From Burkholderiales bacterium (GTDB taxonomy: Bacteria; Pseudomonadota; Gammaproteobacteria; Burkholderiales; Thiobacteraceae), in NCBI GenBank assembly GCA_023511995.1, contig JAIMAL010000003.1, positions 75,491-139,490 on the forward strand: a stretch of DNA of 64,000 nt. Direction: 5' to 3'. Each line of letters starts with the position of its first letter. Position 1 is the stretch's first letter. A model generated the notes under the pieces. That model had not been told where the DNA came from and made no database searches. It worked only from the letters and a program-made list of their open reading frames with translations. A program made the position numbers and the translations under genes. Positions 9,502-18,763 of this stretch are shown here, piece by piece.

Positions 9502-10903
9502 AGAGAAAGATCTGCTTGAGCATTCGCGCACCTTCCTGCGCGACTGCCGCGAGGTGGTGGCTGCGGTGCGCCCTTGGGCGATGAGTGGCCGCCTCACCCG
9601 CGTGGCGGGGCTGGTGATGGAGGCGGTGGGCTTGAAGCTCGCCGTGGGCGCAAGCTGTGTGGTGGAGTTGCCCAACGGCCTCAGCGTGGACGCCGAGGTG
9701 GTGGGTTTCGCCGGCGACCGCTTGTTTCTCATGCCTTCCACCGATGTCTACGGGCTGGTGCCGGGGGCGCGGGTGATCCCCGTCGAAGGCCATGTCCTGG
9801 CGCGGCCACGGCCGGGCAGTCCCCTCATCCGGCGCCGGCGGGCGGAGGATCGGGCGCGCCAGGTCATGGTGGGGCCGGAGCTCCTCGGACGGGTGGTGGA
9901 CGGCGCCGGCCGTCCCCTCGATGGACTGGGACCGGTGGAAACCGCCTACCGGGCTCCCCTGCAAAGCCGCCCCTTCAATCCCCTGGCGCGGGCCCCGATC
10001 CGGGAGGTGCTGGATACCGGCGTGCGCGCCATCAACGCTCTGCTCACCGTCGGCCGCGGCCAGCGGATGGGGCTGTTTGCCGGCAGCGGGGTGGGCAAAA
10101 GCGTGCTTCTCGGCATGATGGCCCGCTATACCAGCGCCGATGTGATCGTTGTCGGCCTCATCGGCGAGCGCGGCCGCGAAGTGAAGGAATTCATCGAAAA
10201 CATCCTCGGCTACGAGGGCCGCAGCCGCGCCGTGGTGGTGGCTGCGCCTGCCGACACCCCGCCCCTGTTGCGGCTGCACGGCGCTGCCTACGCCACCGCC
10301 ATTGCCGAATATTTCCGCGATCAGGGCAAACACGTCCTCCTCATCATGGACTCCCTCACCCGCTTTGCCATGGCGCAGCGGGAGATTGCGCTCGCCATCG
10401 GCGAGCCGCCGGCCACCAAGGGTTATCCCCCCTCGGTGTTCGCCAAGCTGCCCCAGCTCGTGGAGCGGGCCGGCAACGGCCGCGAAGGAGGCGGCTCCAT
10501 CACCGCGTTCTATACGGTGCTCACGGAGGGCGACGATCTGCAGGACCCCATTGCCGATGCGGCGCGCGCCATCCTGGACGGGCATGTGGTGCTCTCCCGC
10601 AGCCTCGCCGACCAGGGGCATTACCCGGCCATCGATATCGAGGCCTCCATCAGCCGCGCCATGACGGAAATCGTCTCCCCCGAGCAGCTCGCCCTGGTGC
10701 GCCGCTTCAAGAACCTCTATTCCCGTTACCAGCGCAGCCGCGATCTCATCAGCGTCGGGGCCTATGTGCGGGGAAGCGACCCCCTCCTCGACGAGGCCAT
10801 TGCCATGTATCCCAAGCTCGAAAAATTCCTCGTCCAGGACATGCGGGAGCGCGCCAGTTACGGCGACAGCGTGCTGGAGCTGGAACGTCTCCTGGGTACG
10901 TGA
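9482..10903 (+). CDS. fliI: Flagellum-specific export ATPase FliI
   Basis: The 473-residue F1-beta-like ATPase has Walker A AGSGVGKS at 200-207, Walker [12 protein letters not shown], and the conserved [14 protein letters not shown] segment of flagellar and type III secretion ATPases. Its partners FliH and FliJ are encoded on either side, so the complete cytosolic ATPase complex is encoded here. It starts inside the last codons of fliH, an arrangement that favours coupled translation. Confidence 0.96.
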   Translation: MQTGTTEEKDLLEHSRTFLRDCREVVAAVRPWAMSGRLTRVAGLVMEAVGLKLAVGASCVVELPNGLSVDAEVVGFAGDRLFLMPSTDVYGLVPGARVIPVEGHVLARPRPGSPLIRRRRAEDRARQVMVGPELLGRVVDGAGRPLDGLGPVETAYRAPLQSRPFNPLARAPIREVLDTGVRAINALLTVGRGQRMGLFAGSGVGKSVLLGMMARYTSADVIVVGLIGERGREVKEFIENILGYEGRSRAVVVAAPADTPPLLRLHGAAYATAIAEYFRDQGKHVLLIMDSLTRFAMAQREIALAIGEPPATKGYPPSVFAKLPQLVERAGNGREGGGSITAFYTVLTEGDDLQDPIADAARAILDGHVVLSRSLADQGHYPAIDIEASISRAMTEIVSPEQLALVRRFKNLYSRYQRSRDLISVGAYVRGSDPLLDEAIAMYPKLEKFLVQDMRERASYGDSVLELERLLGT

Positions 10904-10907
10904 CCCC

Positions 10908-11351
10908 ATGGCCCGCCGCTTCCCCCTGGAATCCCTCCATGCCCTGGCGGCCGACCGCCTGGAGGCGGCCACCCGCAGGCTCGCGGCGCTCAAGCGCCAG
11001 TGGCAGGAGGCGGAAGACAAGCTCGCCCAACTGCGCGCCTATGAGCAGGAATACCGCAGCCGCCTGGGCCAGGCGGTGACCGGAGGCATGGACATGGTGC
11101 GTATGCGGGACTATCACGCTTTCCTCGCCAGGCTCGAGGTGGCCATCCGGCACCAGCTGGGGGAAGTGGAACGCTGCCGGCAGGCGTGGGAGGCCGGCCA
11201 GCGGGCCTGGCTCGAGGAGCGGCGTAAGCTCAAGACCTACGAAGTGCTCCGGGAACGCCACCTCGCGGGCGAACGGCGACGGGAAAACCGCCTGGAGCAG
11301 CGGGAACAGGACGAACACGCCCGGCGCCGGGGCGGCCCAGGGGAGCGATAA
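10908..11351 (+). CDS. fliJ: Flagellar export chaperone FliJ
   Basis: A 147-residue, strongly helical and highly charged protein, ending in an Arg/Glu-rich tail (ERRRENRLEQREQDEHARRR). This is typical of FliJ, the coiled-coil stalk of the export ATPase. The ATG comes 4 nt after the fliI stop. It is the last gene before the second sigma-54 promoter. Confidence 0.92.
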   Translation: MARRFPLESLHALAADRLEAATRRLAALKRQWQEAEDKLAQLRAYEQEYRSRLGQAVTGGMDMVRMRDYHAFLARLEVAIRHQLGEVERCRQAWEAGQRAWLEERRKLKTYEVLRERHLAGERRRENRLEQREQDEHARRRGGPGER

Positions 11352-11363
11352 GCCCCGGCCCCT

Positions 11364-11380
11364 TGGCACACCGCTTGCTT
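11364..11380 (+). promoter_or_regulatory. Sigma-54 promoter upstream of fliK
   Basis: TTGGCACACCGCTTGCTT contains a full-consensus -24/-12 element, with GG (11365-11366) and GC (11377-11378) separated by 10 nt. It lies about 38 nt before the fliK ATG. fliK therefore seems to have its own FleR-dependent start besides any read-through from fliJ. Confidence 0.92.
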
Positions 11381-11417
11381 GATTGGCGGTGTCCCGGCAT
11401 TCCAAGGAGGCGTTTCC

Positions 11418-12437
11418 ATGTCAGGCCCTGTGGCTTCCCATATCACCGTGGTTCAGGCGGCTGCCGCCTTGCCAGCCGCGCCGCCCGCCGCCCCGACGCA
11501 GGGGGCGATGGAGGCAGATTTCCCCCTTCTGCTTGCCCGCCAGCTTGCCGCCGATGCTGCCCCGGTGGCCCTGGGCGCAAGCCCTTTGTCCCCAAGGGCG
11601 GAGGAAGGGGAAAAGGCGGAAGCGGAGGAAGGGGTGATGACCGGCCAAGGGGCGGTGCCGGCGGAGTTGCCGCTGCCTGTTGCGCCCCTCCTGCCGCCCG
11701 CCCATGCCGCAGCCGACAAGGCGCCGGCGCGCCTCGAGGGGGATTGGGTGAAGGCGGAAGCTTCCCCGTTGGTCGCGCCCGATCCTGCCGGTCTGCCGGC
11801 AAAACTTGCCGCCGCCTTGTCCAAGCTGCCGCCGGAGGGGGGCGAGGGCGCCTTGCCCACGTCTTTGGCTGGGGGGGATTCGGCTTCCGGTTTGGCCCTC
11901 GTCGCGACGAAGACTCCGGCTTCCCCCCTCGAGGTCCCCGCGCGGGCGGAAGGGCTTCCCCCCTCCATGGCGGCGACAGCCCATGCCGGCGGGCCGGTGC
12001 GCCCTGAGATGCCGGCTGCTGCGGCCGTCGCGGCGCCGGTGGGCAGCGCCCAGTGGGGAGCCGAATTCGCCCAGAAGGTGGTGTGGCTTGCCCGCGAGGA
12101 GCAGTCCCTTGCCCAGATCCAGGTCACTCCACCGCAACTGGGGCCCATCGAGATTCGCCTGAGCCTCAATCAGGACCAGGCCAGCATGACCTTCGTCTCG
12201 CCCCATGCCGCCGTGCGGGAGGCCATCGAGGCGGCGCTGCCCCGCCTGCGGGAGATGTTCGCGGAAAGCGGCCTCACCCTAGGCAACGTGGATGTGGCTG
12301 CCCAGTCCTTCGGCGGCCAGCGCCACGGGGAGGACGAGGCGCACCGCGCCGCGCAGTCCGCCCCCGGCCTCATCCCGCTGGGGGGCGCCCTTCCTCCCTG
12401 GCGGAAAGGGGAAGGGCTGGTGGATGTCTTCGCCTGA
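11418..12437 (+). CDS. fliK: Flagellar hook-length control protein FliK
   Basis: The 339-residue protein has a long Ala/Pro/Glu-rich N-terminal part (residues 1-210), which acts as the molecular ruler in this family. The conserved Flg_hook domain follows, with VTPPQLGPIEIRLSLNQDQ and the downstream REMFAESGLTLGNVDV. The C-terminal domain triggers the switch of export specificity at the FlhB gate. The ATG at 11418 follows CAAGGAGG; an in-frame ATG at 11379 would overlap the sigma-54 promoter and was not chosen. Confidence 0.94.
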   Translation: MSGPVASHITVVQAAAALPAAPPAAPTQGAMEADFPLLLARQLAADAAPVALGASPLSPRAEEGEKAEAEEGVMTGQGAVPAELPLPVAPLLPPAHAAADKAPARLEGDWVKAEASPLVAPDPAGLPAKLAAALSKLPPEGGEGALPTSLAGGDSASGLALVATKTPASPLEVPARAEGLPPSMAATAHAGGPVRPEMPAAAAVAAPVGSAQWGAEFAQKVVWLAREEQSLAQIQVTPPQLGPIEIRLSLNQDQASMTFVSPHAAVREAIEAALPRLREMFAESGLTLGNVDVAAQSFGGQRHGEDEAHRAAQSAPGLIPLGGALPPWRKGEGLVDVFA

Positions 12438-12555
12438 GGCGCTTGCGCGAAAAAACACGCCTTGGACCGCTGGGCTTGTGCGGCCAAAGGGCGAAGCCCC
12501 TCATGAGTTTCTGTCCGGAAACTGACAAACTGCCTAAAATCCCCTCGCAAACTAC

Positions 12556-12584
12556 TTGATCCACCGTGGTTTTGCGGTTATAAA
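12556..12584 (+). promoter_or_regulatory. Candidate sigma-70 promoter for fliL-R
   Basis: TTGATC and TATAAA are separated by a 17-nt spacer, 42 nt before the fliL ATG, in the 188-nt gap after fliK. No sigma-54 or sigma-28 element was found in this gap. This suggests that fliL-R may be started by the housekeeping sigma factor or by read-through. Confidence 0.5.
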
Positions 12585-12625
12585 GCCTGCAAGGCCGCGG
12601 CTGCGGCCGCATTGCGAGGAAGCTC

Positions 12626-13135
12626 ATGGCCCAGGCGAAGAATGCTCCGCCGCCCGCAGAAGCCGGCGAGGCGGCACCAAAGAAAAAAAGCAAACTCCTC
12701 CTCATCATCGTCATCGCGCTGGTGCTCGCCGGCGCAGGCGGCGCCGCGTGGTGGTTCCTTGCCGGGGGCAAGGGGGGCAGCCATGAAGGGGAACACAAGC
12801 AGGAGGTGGAAAAGCCCCCGGTGTTCACCCGTCTCGACCAGTTCACCGTCAACCTGCAGCGGGGGGCGGACGGTGAGGATCACTATCTGCAGGCGGAGGT
12901 GGACTTGCAAGTGGCCAACGAAAAGGTCATCGAGCAGGTCAAACTGCGCATGCCGCAGATCCGCAATGCCACGCTGCTGCTTTTGTCCAGCAAGACCGCC
13001 GAAGAGCTCGCACCCGTGGAGGGCAAGCAGAAACTCGCCACGGAGCTGGTCACCCAGATCAACCAGATCCTCGGCGTGAAGGACCCGAAACAGGGGGTGC
13101 TGGCCGTGTATTTCAGTGCCTTCGTGATTCAGTGA
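12626..13135 (+). CDS. fliL: Flagellar basal-body associated protein FliL
   Basis: The 169-residue membrane protein has a short cytoplasmic Lys-rich start (PKKKSK), one membrane helix (LLLIIVIALVLAGAGGAAWW, about residues 23-45) and a periplasmic domain with FTVNLQRG and YLQAEVDLQV. FliL surrounds the stator and supports torque or stator stability. It opens the fliLMNOPQR run, with 9 nt to fliM. Confidence 0.95.
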   Translation: MAQAKNAPPPAEAGEAAPKKKSKLLLIIVIALVLAGAGGAAWWFLAGGKGGSHEGEHKQEVEKPPVFTRLDQFTVNLQRGADGEDHYLQAEVDLQVANEKVIEQVKLRMPQIRNATLLLLSSKTAEELAPVEGKQKLATELVTQINQILGVKDPKQGVLAVYFSAFVIQ

Positions 13136-13144
13136 CGAACCTCC

Positions 13145-14119
13145 ATGGCCGAGGAAATCCTCTCCCAAGACGAAGTGGACGCCCTGCTCAAGGGCGTGCT
13201 CGGCGAAACCGAGGAGGAAAAGCCGGCCGAGGAAGAGGGCGGCATCCGCCCCTATGACATCGGCAAGCAGGAGCGCATCGTGCGTGGGCGCATGCCCACG
13301 CTGGAGATCATCAACGAGCGCTTCGCCCGCAACCTACGCATCGGGCTTTATAACTTCATGCGCCGCAGTGCCGAGATTGCGGTGAGCCCGGTCAAGGTCA
13401 TGAAATACAGCGAATTCATGCGCAACCTGGTCGTGCCCACCAATCTCAACCTGGTGCGCTTCAAACCGCTGCGGGGTACGGGGCTGTTCATCTTCGATCC
13501 CAATCTGGTTTTCCTGGTGGTGGACAACCTCTTTGGCGGCGACGGCCGCTTCCACGTGCGGGTGGAGGGGCGGGATTTCACCCCCACCGAGCAACGCGTC
13601 ATCCAGCGCATGCTGGAGATGGCGATGAGTGAGTACAGGAAATGCTGGGAGCCCGTCTATCCCGTGGAATTCGAATACGTGCGTTCGGAGATGAACCCCC
13701 AGTTCGCCAACGTGGCCACGCCCAGCGAGGTGGTGGTGGTGACCACCTTCAACATCGAACTGGGGGAGGGTGGGGGCGATTTCCACATCTGCACCCCCTA
13801 TGCCATGATCGAACCCATTCGTGATATTCTGAGCAGCACCATGCAGGGGGAGCGGCTGGAGGTGGACGAGCGCTGGCTGCGCCTCATGACCCGGCAGATT
13901 CAGGAGGCGGAGGTGGAGCTGGTGGCCAATCTCGGTTCGGCTTCCGTCACCCTGCGGGACATCCTCAACCTCAAGGTGGGGGATGTGCTCTCCCTCGACG
14001 TGCCCGAAGCGGTGCTGGCCGAGGTGGATGGCGTTCCGGTGCTGGAATGCCAGTACGGGGTGCATAACGGCCAGTATGCGCTGAAGGTGAAACGCATCGT
14101 GAGCGGCACGGAAAGCTGA
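13145..14119 (+). CDS. fliM: Flagellar motor switch protein FliM
   Basis: The 324-residue protein begins with the CheY-P-binding peptide, LSQDEVDALLKG. It continues into the CheC-like middle domain (LEIINERFARNLR and NLVFLVVDNLFGGDGR) and ends in a SpoA domain (LGSASVTLRDILNLKVGD). FliM is the C-ring subunit that receives the chemotaxis signal from phospho-CheY. Confidence 0.97.
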   Translation: MAEEILSQDEVDALLKGVLGETEEEKPAEEEGGIRPYDIGKQERIVRGRMPTLEIINERFARNLRIGLYNFMRRSAEIAVSPVKVMKYSEFMRNLVVPTNLNLVRFKPLRGTGLFIFDPNLVFLVVDNLFGGDGRFHVRVEGRDFTPTEQRVIQRMLEMAMSEYRKCWEPVYPVEFEYVRSEMNPQFANVATPSEVVVVTTFNIELGEGGGDFHICTPYAMIEPIRDILSSTMQGERLEVDERWLRLMTRQIQEAEVELVANLGSASVTLRDILNLKVGDVLSLDVPEAVLAEVDGVPVLECQYGVHNGQYALKVKRIVSGTES

Positions 14120-14139
14120 GGCTTTCCGGGGAGGCGGCA

Positions 14140-14592
14140 ATGGCAGAAGACGAAGCGAAGAGCGAAATCACTGCGGACGACTGGGCCGCCGCCCTGGCCG
14201 AACAGGAAAAGGCAGCAGGCGGCGGGGATGAGTGGGCCGCGGCGCTCGCCGAACAGGCCCAGGCGGAGGCCGCCAAGCCGGCGCAGATGCCTGTGTTCGA
14301 CAACGTCGGGCCTGCAGCCCAGCCGGCGGCCAACAACCTGGACATGATCCTGGACATCCCGGTGAAGCTCACCGTGGAGCTGGGACGCACCAAAATCTCC
14401 ATCCGCAATCTGCTGCAGCTTGCCCAGGGCTCCGTGGTGGAGCTGGACGGGCTGGCCGGTGAGCCCATGGATGTGCTGGTCAACGGCTGCCTCATCGCCC
14501 AGGGCGAAGTGGTCGTGGTCAACGACAAATTCGGCATTCGTCTCACCGACATCATTACCCCCGCCGAGCGCATCCGCAAACTCCAGCGATGA
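14140..14592 (+). CDS. fliN: Flagellar motor switch protein FliN
   Basis: The 150-residue protein has a C-terminal SpoA domain (MILDIPVKLTVELGRTKIS). The N-terminal extension carries the same motif twice: DDWAAALAEQ at 13-22 and DEWAAALAEQ at 30-39. FliN completes the C-ring and docks FliH. Its stop overlaps the fliO start (ATGA). Confidence 0.95.
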   Translation: MAEDEAKSEITADDWAAALAEQEKAAGGGDEWAAALAEQAQAEAAKPAQMPVFDNVGPAAQPAANNLDMILDIPVKLTVELGRTKISIRNLLQLAQGSVVELDGLAGEPMDVLVNGCLIAQGEVVVVNDKFGIRLTDIITPAERIRKLQR

Positions 14593-15005
14593 TCCGTTGT
14601 CTTGGCGCGCTCGGCCTGGCGCTCGTTGCCACCCCTTTGGCGGCGGCGGAGGCACCAGCCACAGCCGCGGCTGCCGTTTTCCCCGTTTTGCAGATGCTGA
14701 TCGCCCTGGCCGTGGTGGTCGCCGCCATCCTGGGCACGGCCTGGCTTTTGCGCCGCTTCGGTCCCACCCCCTTGGGCGCCGGTGGGGCCATGCGGGTGCT
14801 GGGAGGCGTGGCGGTGGGACCGCGGGAGCGCCTGCTGCTGGTGGAGATTGGCGAAACCTGGCTGGTGGTGGGAGTGGCGCCGGGCCGCGTGAGTGCCGTG
14901 CATGCCATGCCGCGCCCGGAAAATGCGGGGGAAGTCGAAGCCACCACGCAGACCTCCCCTTTCGCTCACCGTCTGAAAGCGATGCTGGCCGGGCGCCGCG
15001 ACTGA
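14589..15005 (+). CDS. fliO: Flagellar biosynthesis protein FliO
   Basis: The 138-residue protein has a signal-like start, then a membrane helix (MLIALAVVVAAILGTAWLLRRFG, about residues 36-58). A small cytoplasmic FliO domain follows (MRVLGGVAVGPRERLLLVEIG). FliO is an assembly chaperone for the FliP ring. It is poorly conserved in general, and position plus topology support the call. Confidence 0.9.
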   Translation: MIRCLGALGLALVATPLAAAEAPATAAAAVFPVLQMLIALAVVVAAILGTAWLLRRFGPTPLGAGGAMRVLGGVAVGPRERLLLVEIGETWLVVGVAPGRVSAVHAMPRPENAGEVEATTQTSPFAHRLKAMLAGRRD

Positions 15006-15010
15006 ATCCC

Positions 15011-15760
15011 ATGCGTTGCCTGAAAGTCCTGCTCGTCTTGGTTGTCCCCTTTCTGTTTGTGGCGGGGGAGGCTTTTGCCCAGGCGGGTCTACCCGCCTTC
15101 ACCAGCACGCCCGCGCCCGGCGGCGGCCAGACCTACACCCTCAGCGTGCAGACGCTGATCCTCATCGCCTCGCTCACGTTCCTGCCCAGTCTCTTGTTGA
15201 TGACGACCTCTTTTCTGCGCATCGTCATCGTGCTGTCTTTGCTGCGGCAGGCGATCGGCACCGTGCAGACGCCGCCCAACCAGGTCATCGTCGGCATTGC
15301 CCTCTTTCTCACTTTCTTCATCATGGCGCCGGTTTTCGAGCGGATTTATGTGGATGCCTACCAACCCTTCGCCGAAAACCGCCTCTCCTTCGAAGAAGCG
15401 GTGCAAAAGGGCGCCGAGCCCCTGAAGCGCTTCATGCTTGCCCAGGTGCGGCAGGAGGATCTCGCCCTCTTCGCCAAGTTGGCCAAGGTGGGACCCATGC
15501 CGGGACCGGAGGCGGTGCCGATGAAAATCCTCATTCCCGCTTACGTCACCAGTGAGCTCAAGACTGCGTTCCAGATCGGTTTTCTGGTGTTCATTCCTTT
15601 CCTCATCATCGACATGGTGGTGGCCAGTGTGCTCATGTCCATGGGCATGATGATGCTGTCGCCGGTGCTCATTTCCCTGCCCTTCAAGCTCATGCTGTTC
15701 GTGCTGGTGGATGGCTGGGGCTTGCTGCTGGCTTCGCTGGTACGGAGTTTCAACCCATGA
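15011..15760 (+). CDS. fliP: Flagellar export gate protein FliP
   Basis: The 249-residue protein has a cleavable signal peptide (first 23 residues, ending AFA). FliP hallmarks are SLLLMTTSFLRIVIVLSLLR and the segment MVVASVLMSMGMMMLSP. FliP forms the pentameric core of the export gate with FliQ and FliR, encoded next. The start ATG at 15011 is 5 nt after the fliO stop. Confidence 0.96.
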   Translation: MRCLKVLLVLVVPFLFVAGEAFAQAGLPAFTSTPAPGGGQTYTLSVQTLILIASLTFLPSLLLMTTSFLRIVIVLSLLRQAIGTVQTPPNQVIVGIALFLTFFIMAPVFERIYVDAYQPFAENRLSFEEAVQKGAEPLKRFMLAQVRQEDLALFAKLAKVGPMPGPEAVPMKILIPAYVTSELKTAFQIGFLVFIPFLIIDMVVASVLMSMGMMMLSPVLISLPFKLMLFVLVDGWGLLLASLVRSFNP

Positions 15761-16029
15761 TGACCGCAGATACCGTGATCGCGATTGGCCAGCAGGCACT
15801 GGAGGTCACCATCCTGGTGGGCGCGCCCCTGCTTCTTGCGGCGCTGGTCACCGGTCTTCTGGTGAGCATTTTCCAGGCCGCCACCTCCATAAACGAAATG
15901 ACTTTGTCTTTTATCCCCAAACTCCTCGTCATGTTCGTCGTCATGATCCTCGCCGGGCCGTGGATGCTCCAGATCATGACCGACTACATGACGCGACTGT
16001 TTGCCAGCATCCCGGAAATCATCCGTTAA
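15757..16029 (+). CDS. fliQ: Flagellar export gate protein FliQ
   Basis: The 90-residue protein has two membrane helices and the family signature GLLVSIFQAATSINEMTLSF. Length and pattern are standard. The start overlaps the fliP stop by 4 nt. Confidence 0.96.
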   Translation: MMTADTVIAIGQQALEVTILVGAPLLLAALVTGLLVSIFQAATSINEMTLSFIPKLLVMFVVMILAGPWMLQIMTDYMTRLFASIPEIIR

Positions 16030-16050
16030 CGCCCCGCGCCCCGGCAGAGG

Positions 16051-16842
16051 ATGTTGAGCTTCACCAGCGGCCAACTCGAGGCCTGGATCGCGGCTTTTTT
16101 CTGGCCTTTCCTGCGCGTTGCCGCGTTGTTGGTGTCCGAGCCGCTGCTGGGCCATCGCGCCATCCCCCTGCGCGCACGCCTGGCCTTCGCCTTGCTGCTC
16201 GCGGTGCTTTTGGCTCCCATGCTGCCGCCGCCACCGGCGGTGGCGCTTGCCTCGGCGCAGGGGTTGCTGATCGCGCTGCAGCAGGTTCTGATCGGGCTCT
16301 CCATGGGGTTTGCCATGCGGCTCATGCTGGCGGCGGTGGAGATGGCGGGTTCCATCGCCGGTCTCAGCATGGGTCTGGGTTTTGCGATCTTCTACGATCC
16401 CCAGAATTCGGCGCAGGTTCCGGTGCTGGGCCAGTTCACGGGGCTTGTCGCCATTCTGGTTTTCTTCGCCATCGACGGCCACCTGATGGTCATTGCCGCG
16501 CTGGTGGAAAGCTTCCGTCTATTGCCCATCTCCACCACGCCCCTTCTGGCCAAGGGGTTCTACGCCCTGGCTGTTGCCGGTGGGCAGGTTTTTGCGCTGG
16601 GCGTGCTGTTGTCACTGCCGGTGGTGGCGGCGCTGCTTATCGTCAACGTGGCCATGGGGGTGATGAGCCGGGCCTCGCCCCAGCTCAACCTCTTCGCCGT
16701 GGGTTTTCCGTTGACGCTGATTGCTGGCTTTGCCGTGCTGCTCCTGGCTTTGCCGTATTTCGCGCCCCATTTCGTGCGCCTCTACGAGGAGGGGCTTGCG
16801 GCGACCATGAAAATCCTGGCTGCCATGGCGCTGCCCCGCTGA
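16051..16842 (+). CDS. fliR: Flagellar export gate protein FliR
   Basis: A 263-residue polytopic membrane protein with about six helices. It carries the FliR features GLSMGFAMRLMLAAVEMAGS and GLGFAIFYDPQNSAQVPVLG. It is the last flagellar gene in the run; flhB and flhA are not in this window. It is convergent with the NUDIX gene. Confidence 0.95.
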   Translation: MLSFTSGQLEAWIAAFFWPFLRVAALLVSEPLLGHRAIPLRARLAFALLLAVLLAPMLPPPPAVALASAQGLLIALQQVLIGLSMGFAMRLMLAAVEMAGSIAGLSMGLGFAIFYDPQNSAQVPVLGQFTGLVAILVFFAIDGHLMVIAALVESFRLLPISTTPLLAKGFYALAVAGGQVFALGVLLSLPVVAALLIVNVAMGVMSRASPQLNLFAVGFPLTLIAGFAVLLLALPYFAPHFVRLYEEGLAATMKILAAMALPR

Positions 16843-16851
16843 GGCAGCGGG
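16835..16851 (+). terminator. Weak hairpin at the end of fliR
   Basis: CCCGCTG-AGG-CAGCGGG forms a perfect 7-bp stem overlapping the fliR stop codon. It is followed by a pyrimidine-rich stretch rather than a clean T run. It may end the flagellar transcript, but the tail is poor. Confidence 0.3.
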
Positions 16852-16942
16852 CGATTCGCTTCTTCCCCAGCCCAGCGGTGCCTCCCCGATGGGCGCGGTG
16901 GACGAGGAGGCGTAAGCCTGTTTCCCCAGGGATGCCGGCTTT

Positions 16943-17488
16943 TCATGATTTCCGCGGCGCGGGCCCGATGTCGGCCATGTGGAAGCGGAAATGACCCTCC
17001 CGGCGGTCCTGGAAATAGGCGCGCAGGGTCGCCTCCACGGTGGCGAAGGCGAGCTTATGCCAGGGCACGTCCTTCTCCTCGAAGAGGGCGACTTCCAGAC
17101 TTTCCGCGCCGGGCGCAAACTGGAGATCCAGAAGCCGCGCGCGGAACATCAGGTACACCTGGTTGATGTGGGGCAGGTTGTAGAGACTGAAGAGCTCCCC
17201 CACCTCTACCCGCGCGTTGGCTTCCTCCAGGGTTTCCCTGGCGGCGCCCTGGGCGGTGGTTTCGCCGTTTTCCATGAAGCCGGCGGGCAGGGTCCACAAT
17301 CCCTGCCGGGGCTCAATGGCACGCCGGCACAAAAGAATCCGGCCTTCCCATTCCGGAATGGTGCCGACGATCATTTTCGGGTTCTGGTAGTGGATGGTGC
17401 CGCAGGCGGGACACACATGCCGCGGCAGGGTGTCACCGGTGGGCACAGTGACGATCACGCGATTGCCACATTGAGTGCAGAAGTTCAT
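16943..17488 (-). CDS. NUDIX hydrolase with N-terminal zinc ribbon
   Basis: The 181-residue protein opens with a zinc ribbon (C4, C7, C26, C29 in FCTQCG and VCPACG). The NUDIX box follows, GFMENGETTAQGAARETLEE, with Asn where the usual terminal Gly stands. Ribbon-bearing NUDIX enzymes include NAD pyrophosphatases such as NudC, but this protein is shorter than NudC. The substrate is therefore open: probably a nucleoside-diphosphate derivative. It is divergent from the MoxR gene and convergent with fliR. Confidence 0.85.
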   Translation of the reverse strand: MNFCTQCGNRVIVTVPTGDTLPRHVCPACGTIHYQNPKMIVGTIPEWEGRILLCRRAIEPRQGLWTLPAGFMENGETTAQGAARETLEEANARVEVGELFSLYNLPHINQVYLMFRARLLDLQFAPGAESLEVALFEEKDVPWHKLAFATVEATLRAYFQDRREGHFRFHMADIGPAPRKS

Positions 17489-17709
17489 GTCAGGGCCCGG
17501 CTTGACGCCACGTCACCGTCAGTCGTGCCGGGGCCCTTTTCGTGGCGGAAGTAAGGAGGGCCGGCAAGCCATCGGGGTCCGGCGAGGCGTGCCAGGAACG
17601 TTAGCAAAAATCCGGGACAAGGCATAGGGGCTTTCCGCCAGGCACCGGCAATTGCGGTTACAATTTCCCGCCGCCCATCCCGTTGGGTGTGTTCATTGTT
17701 GGAGAATCG

Positions 17710-18759
17710 ATGCGTCCCGCCCATATCGCCGCCATCCTCGATCAGGAGTTCAAGGCCACCCTGAGTGGCCAGCATACGCCCGTCATGCTCTGGGGGCCGC
17801 CCGGAGTGGGTAAATCACAGATCATCGCCCAGATTGCCAAAAAACACGGCGTGCCCCTGATCGACATCCGTCTGTCGCAGATGGAGCCCACCGATCTGCG
17901 GGGCATTCCCTTCCGCAAGGATGACTATGTGGAATGGGCCGTGCCGGCCATGCTGCCGGATGCCAAACGGCACGGGCCCGCAGGCATCCTTTTCCTCGAC
18001 GAAATCACTTCGGCTCCGCCCACCGTTTCCACCGCCGCCTACCAGCTCATTCTCGACCGGCGCCTGGGCGAGTACATGATCCCCGACGGTTGGGCCATTT
18101 TCGCTGCCGGCAACCGGCAGGGCGACCGCGGGGTGACCTATACCATGCCGGCGCCGCTTGCCAACCGCTTCACCCACTACGAGGTGGAGGCGCATCTCGA
18201 TGACTGGGTGGCCTGGGCCCATGCCAATGACATCGATGCGCGCATCATCGCCTTCCTACGCTTCCGGCCGGACCTGCTGTTCCGTTTCGATCCGGCCCAC
18301 AATCCCATCGCGTTTCCTTCACCCCGTTCCTGGGAGTTTGCCCACCGGGCGGTGAAGAAATTCGGTGACATGCCCGAGCTGCTGCGCGACACGCTGGAAG
18401 CCTGTGTCGGGCCGGTGGCGGGCGTCGAGGTGAAGGCCTTCATCGACAGCATGGATCAGTTGCCGGACATCGATGCCATCGTCAACGGCGAGGAAAGCCA
18501 TGTGCCCAACGGCATCGATTTGCAATACGGCGTGGCTGCGGCGCTGGTGCGCCGCGCCGTGCTGGCCAAGGGCACGCCGGAGTTCAACCGCATTCTGGGC
18601 AACGTGCTCCGCTATGCGCGCCGCTTCCCCCAGCGGGAAATGGGGGTGATGCTGGTCACCGACCTGCACCGGGCGGTGGGCAAGCCGCTGTTTGCCGTGC
18701 CCGAATTCGCCGAATGGGCAAACAGTATCACCGACCTGATGCTCTACGACCACCACTAG
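17710..18759 (+). CDS. MoxR-type AAA+ ATPase
   Basis: A 349-residue AAA+ ATPase. Walker A GPPGVGKS is at 29-36 and Walker B ILFLDEIT ends at 100. The sensor region has FAAGNRQGDRG and the arginine finger region PLANRF. It belongs to the MoxR group, whose members act as chaperones with a VWA-domain partner, and such a partner is encoded 4 nt downstream. The ATG at 17710 follows GGAGAA; an upstream in-frame ATG at 17683 lacks a ribosome binding site. The client of the pair is unknown. Confidence 0.88.
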   Translation: MRPAHIAAILDQEFKATLSGQHTPVMLWGPPGVGKSQIIAQIAKKHGVPLIDIRLSQMEPTDLRGIPFRKDDYVEWAVPAMLPDAKRHGPAGILFLDEITSAPPTVSTAAYQLILDRRLGEYMIPDGWAIFAAGNRQGDRGVTYTMPAPLANRFTHYEVEAHLDDWVAWAHANDIDARIIAFLRFRPDLLFRFDPAHNPIAFPSPRSWEFAHRAVKKFGDMPELLRDTLEACVGPVAGVEVKAFIDSMDQLPDIDAIVNGEESHVPNGIDLQYGVAAALVRRAVLAKGTPEFNRILGNVLRYARRFPQREMGVMLVTDLHRAVGKPLFAVPEFAEWANSITDLMLYDHH

Positions 18760-18763
18760 CGCC

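Noticed and set aside
12540-12580. Possible sigma-54 site before fliL (TTTTGC)
   Set aside because: No GG at the required 10-nt distance; the sigma-70-like match is better.
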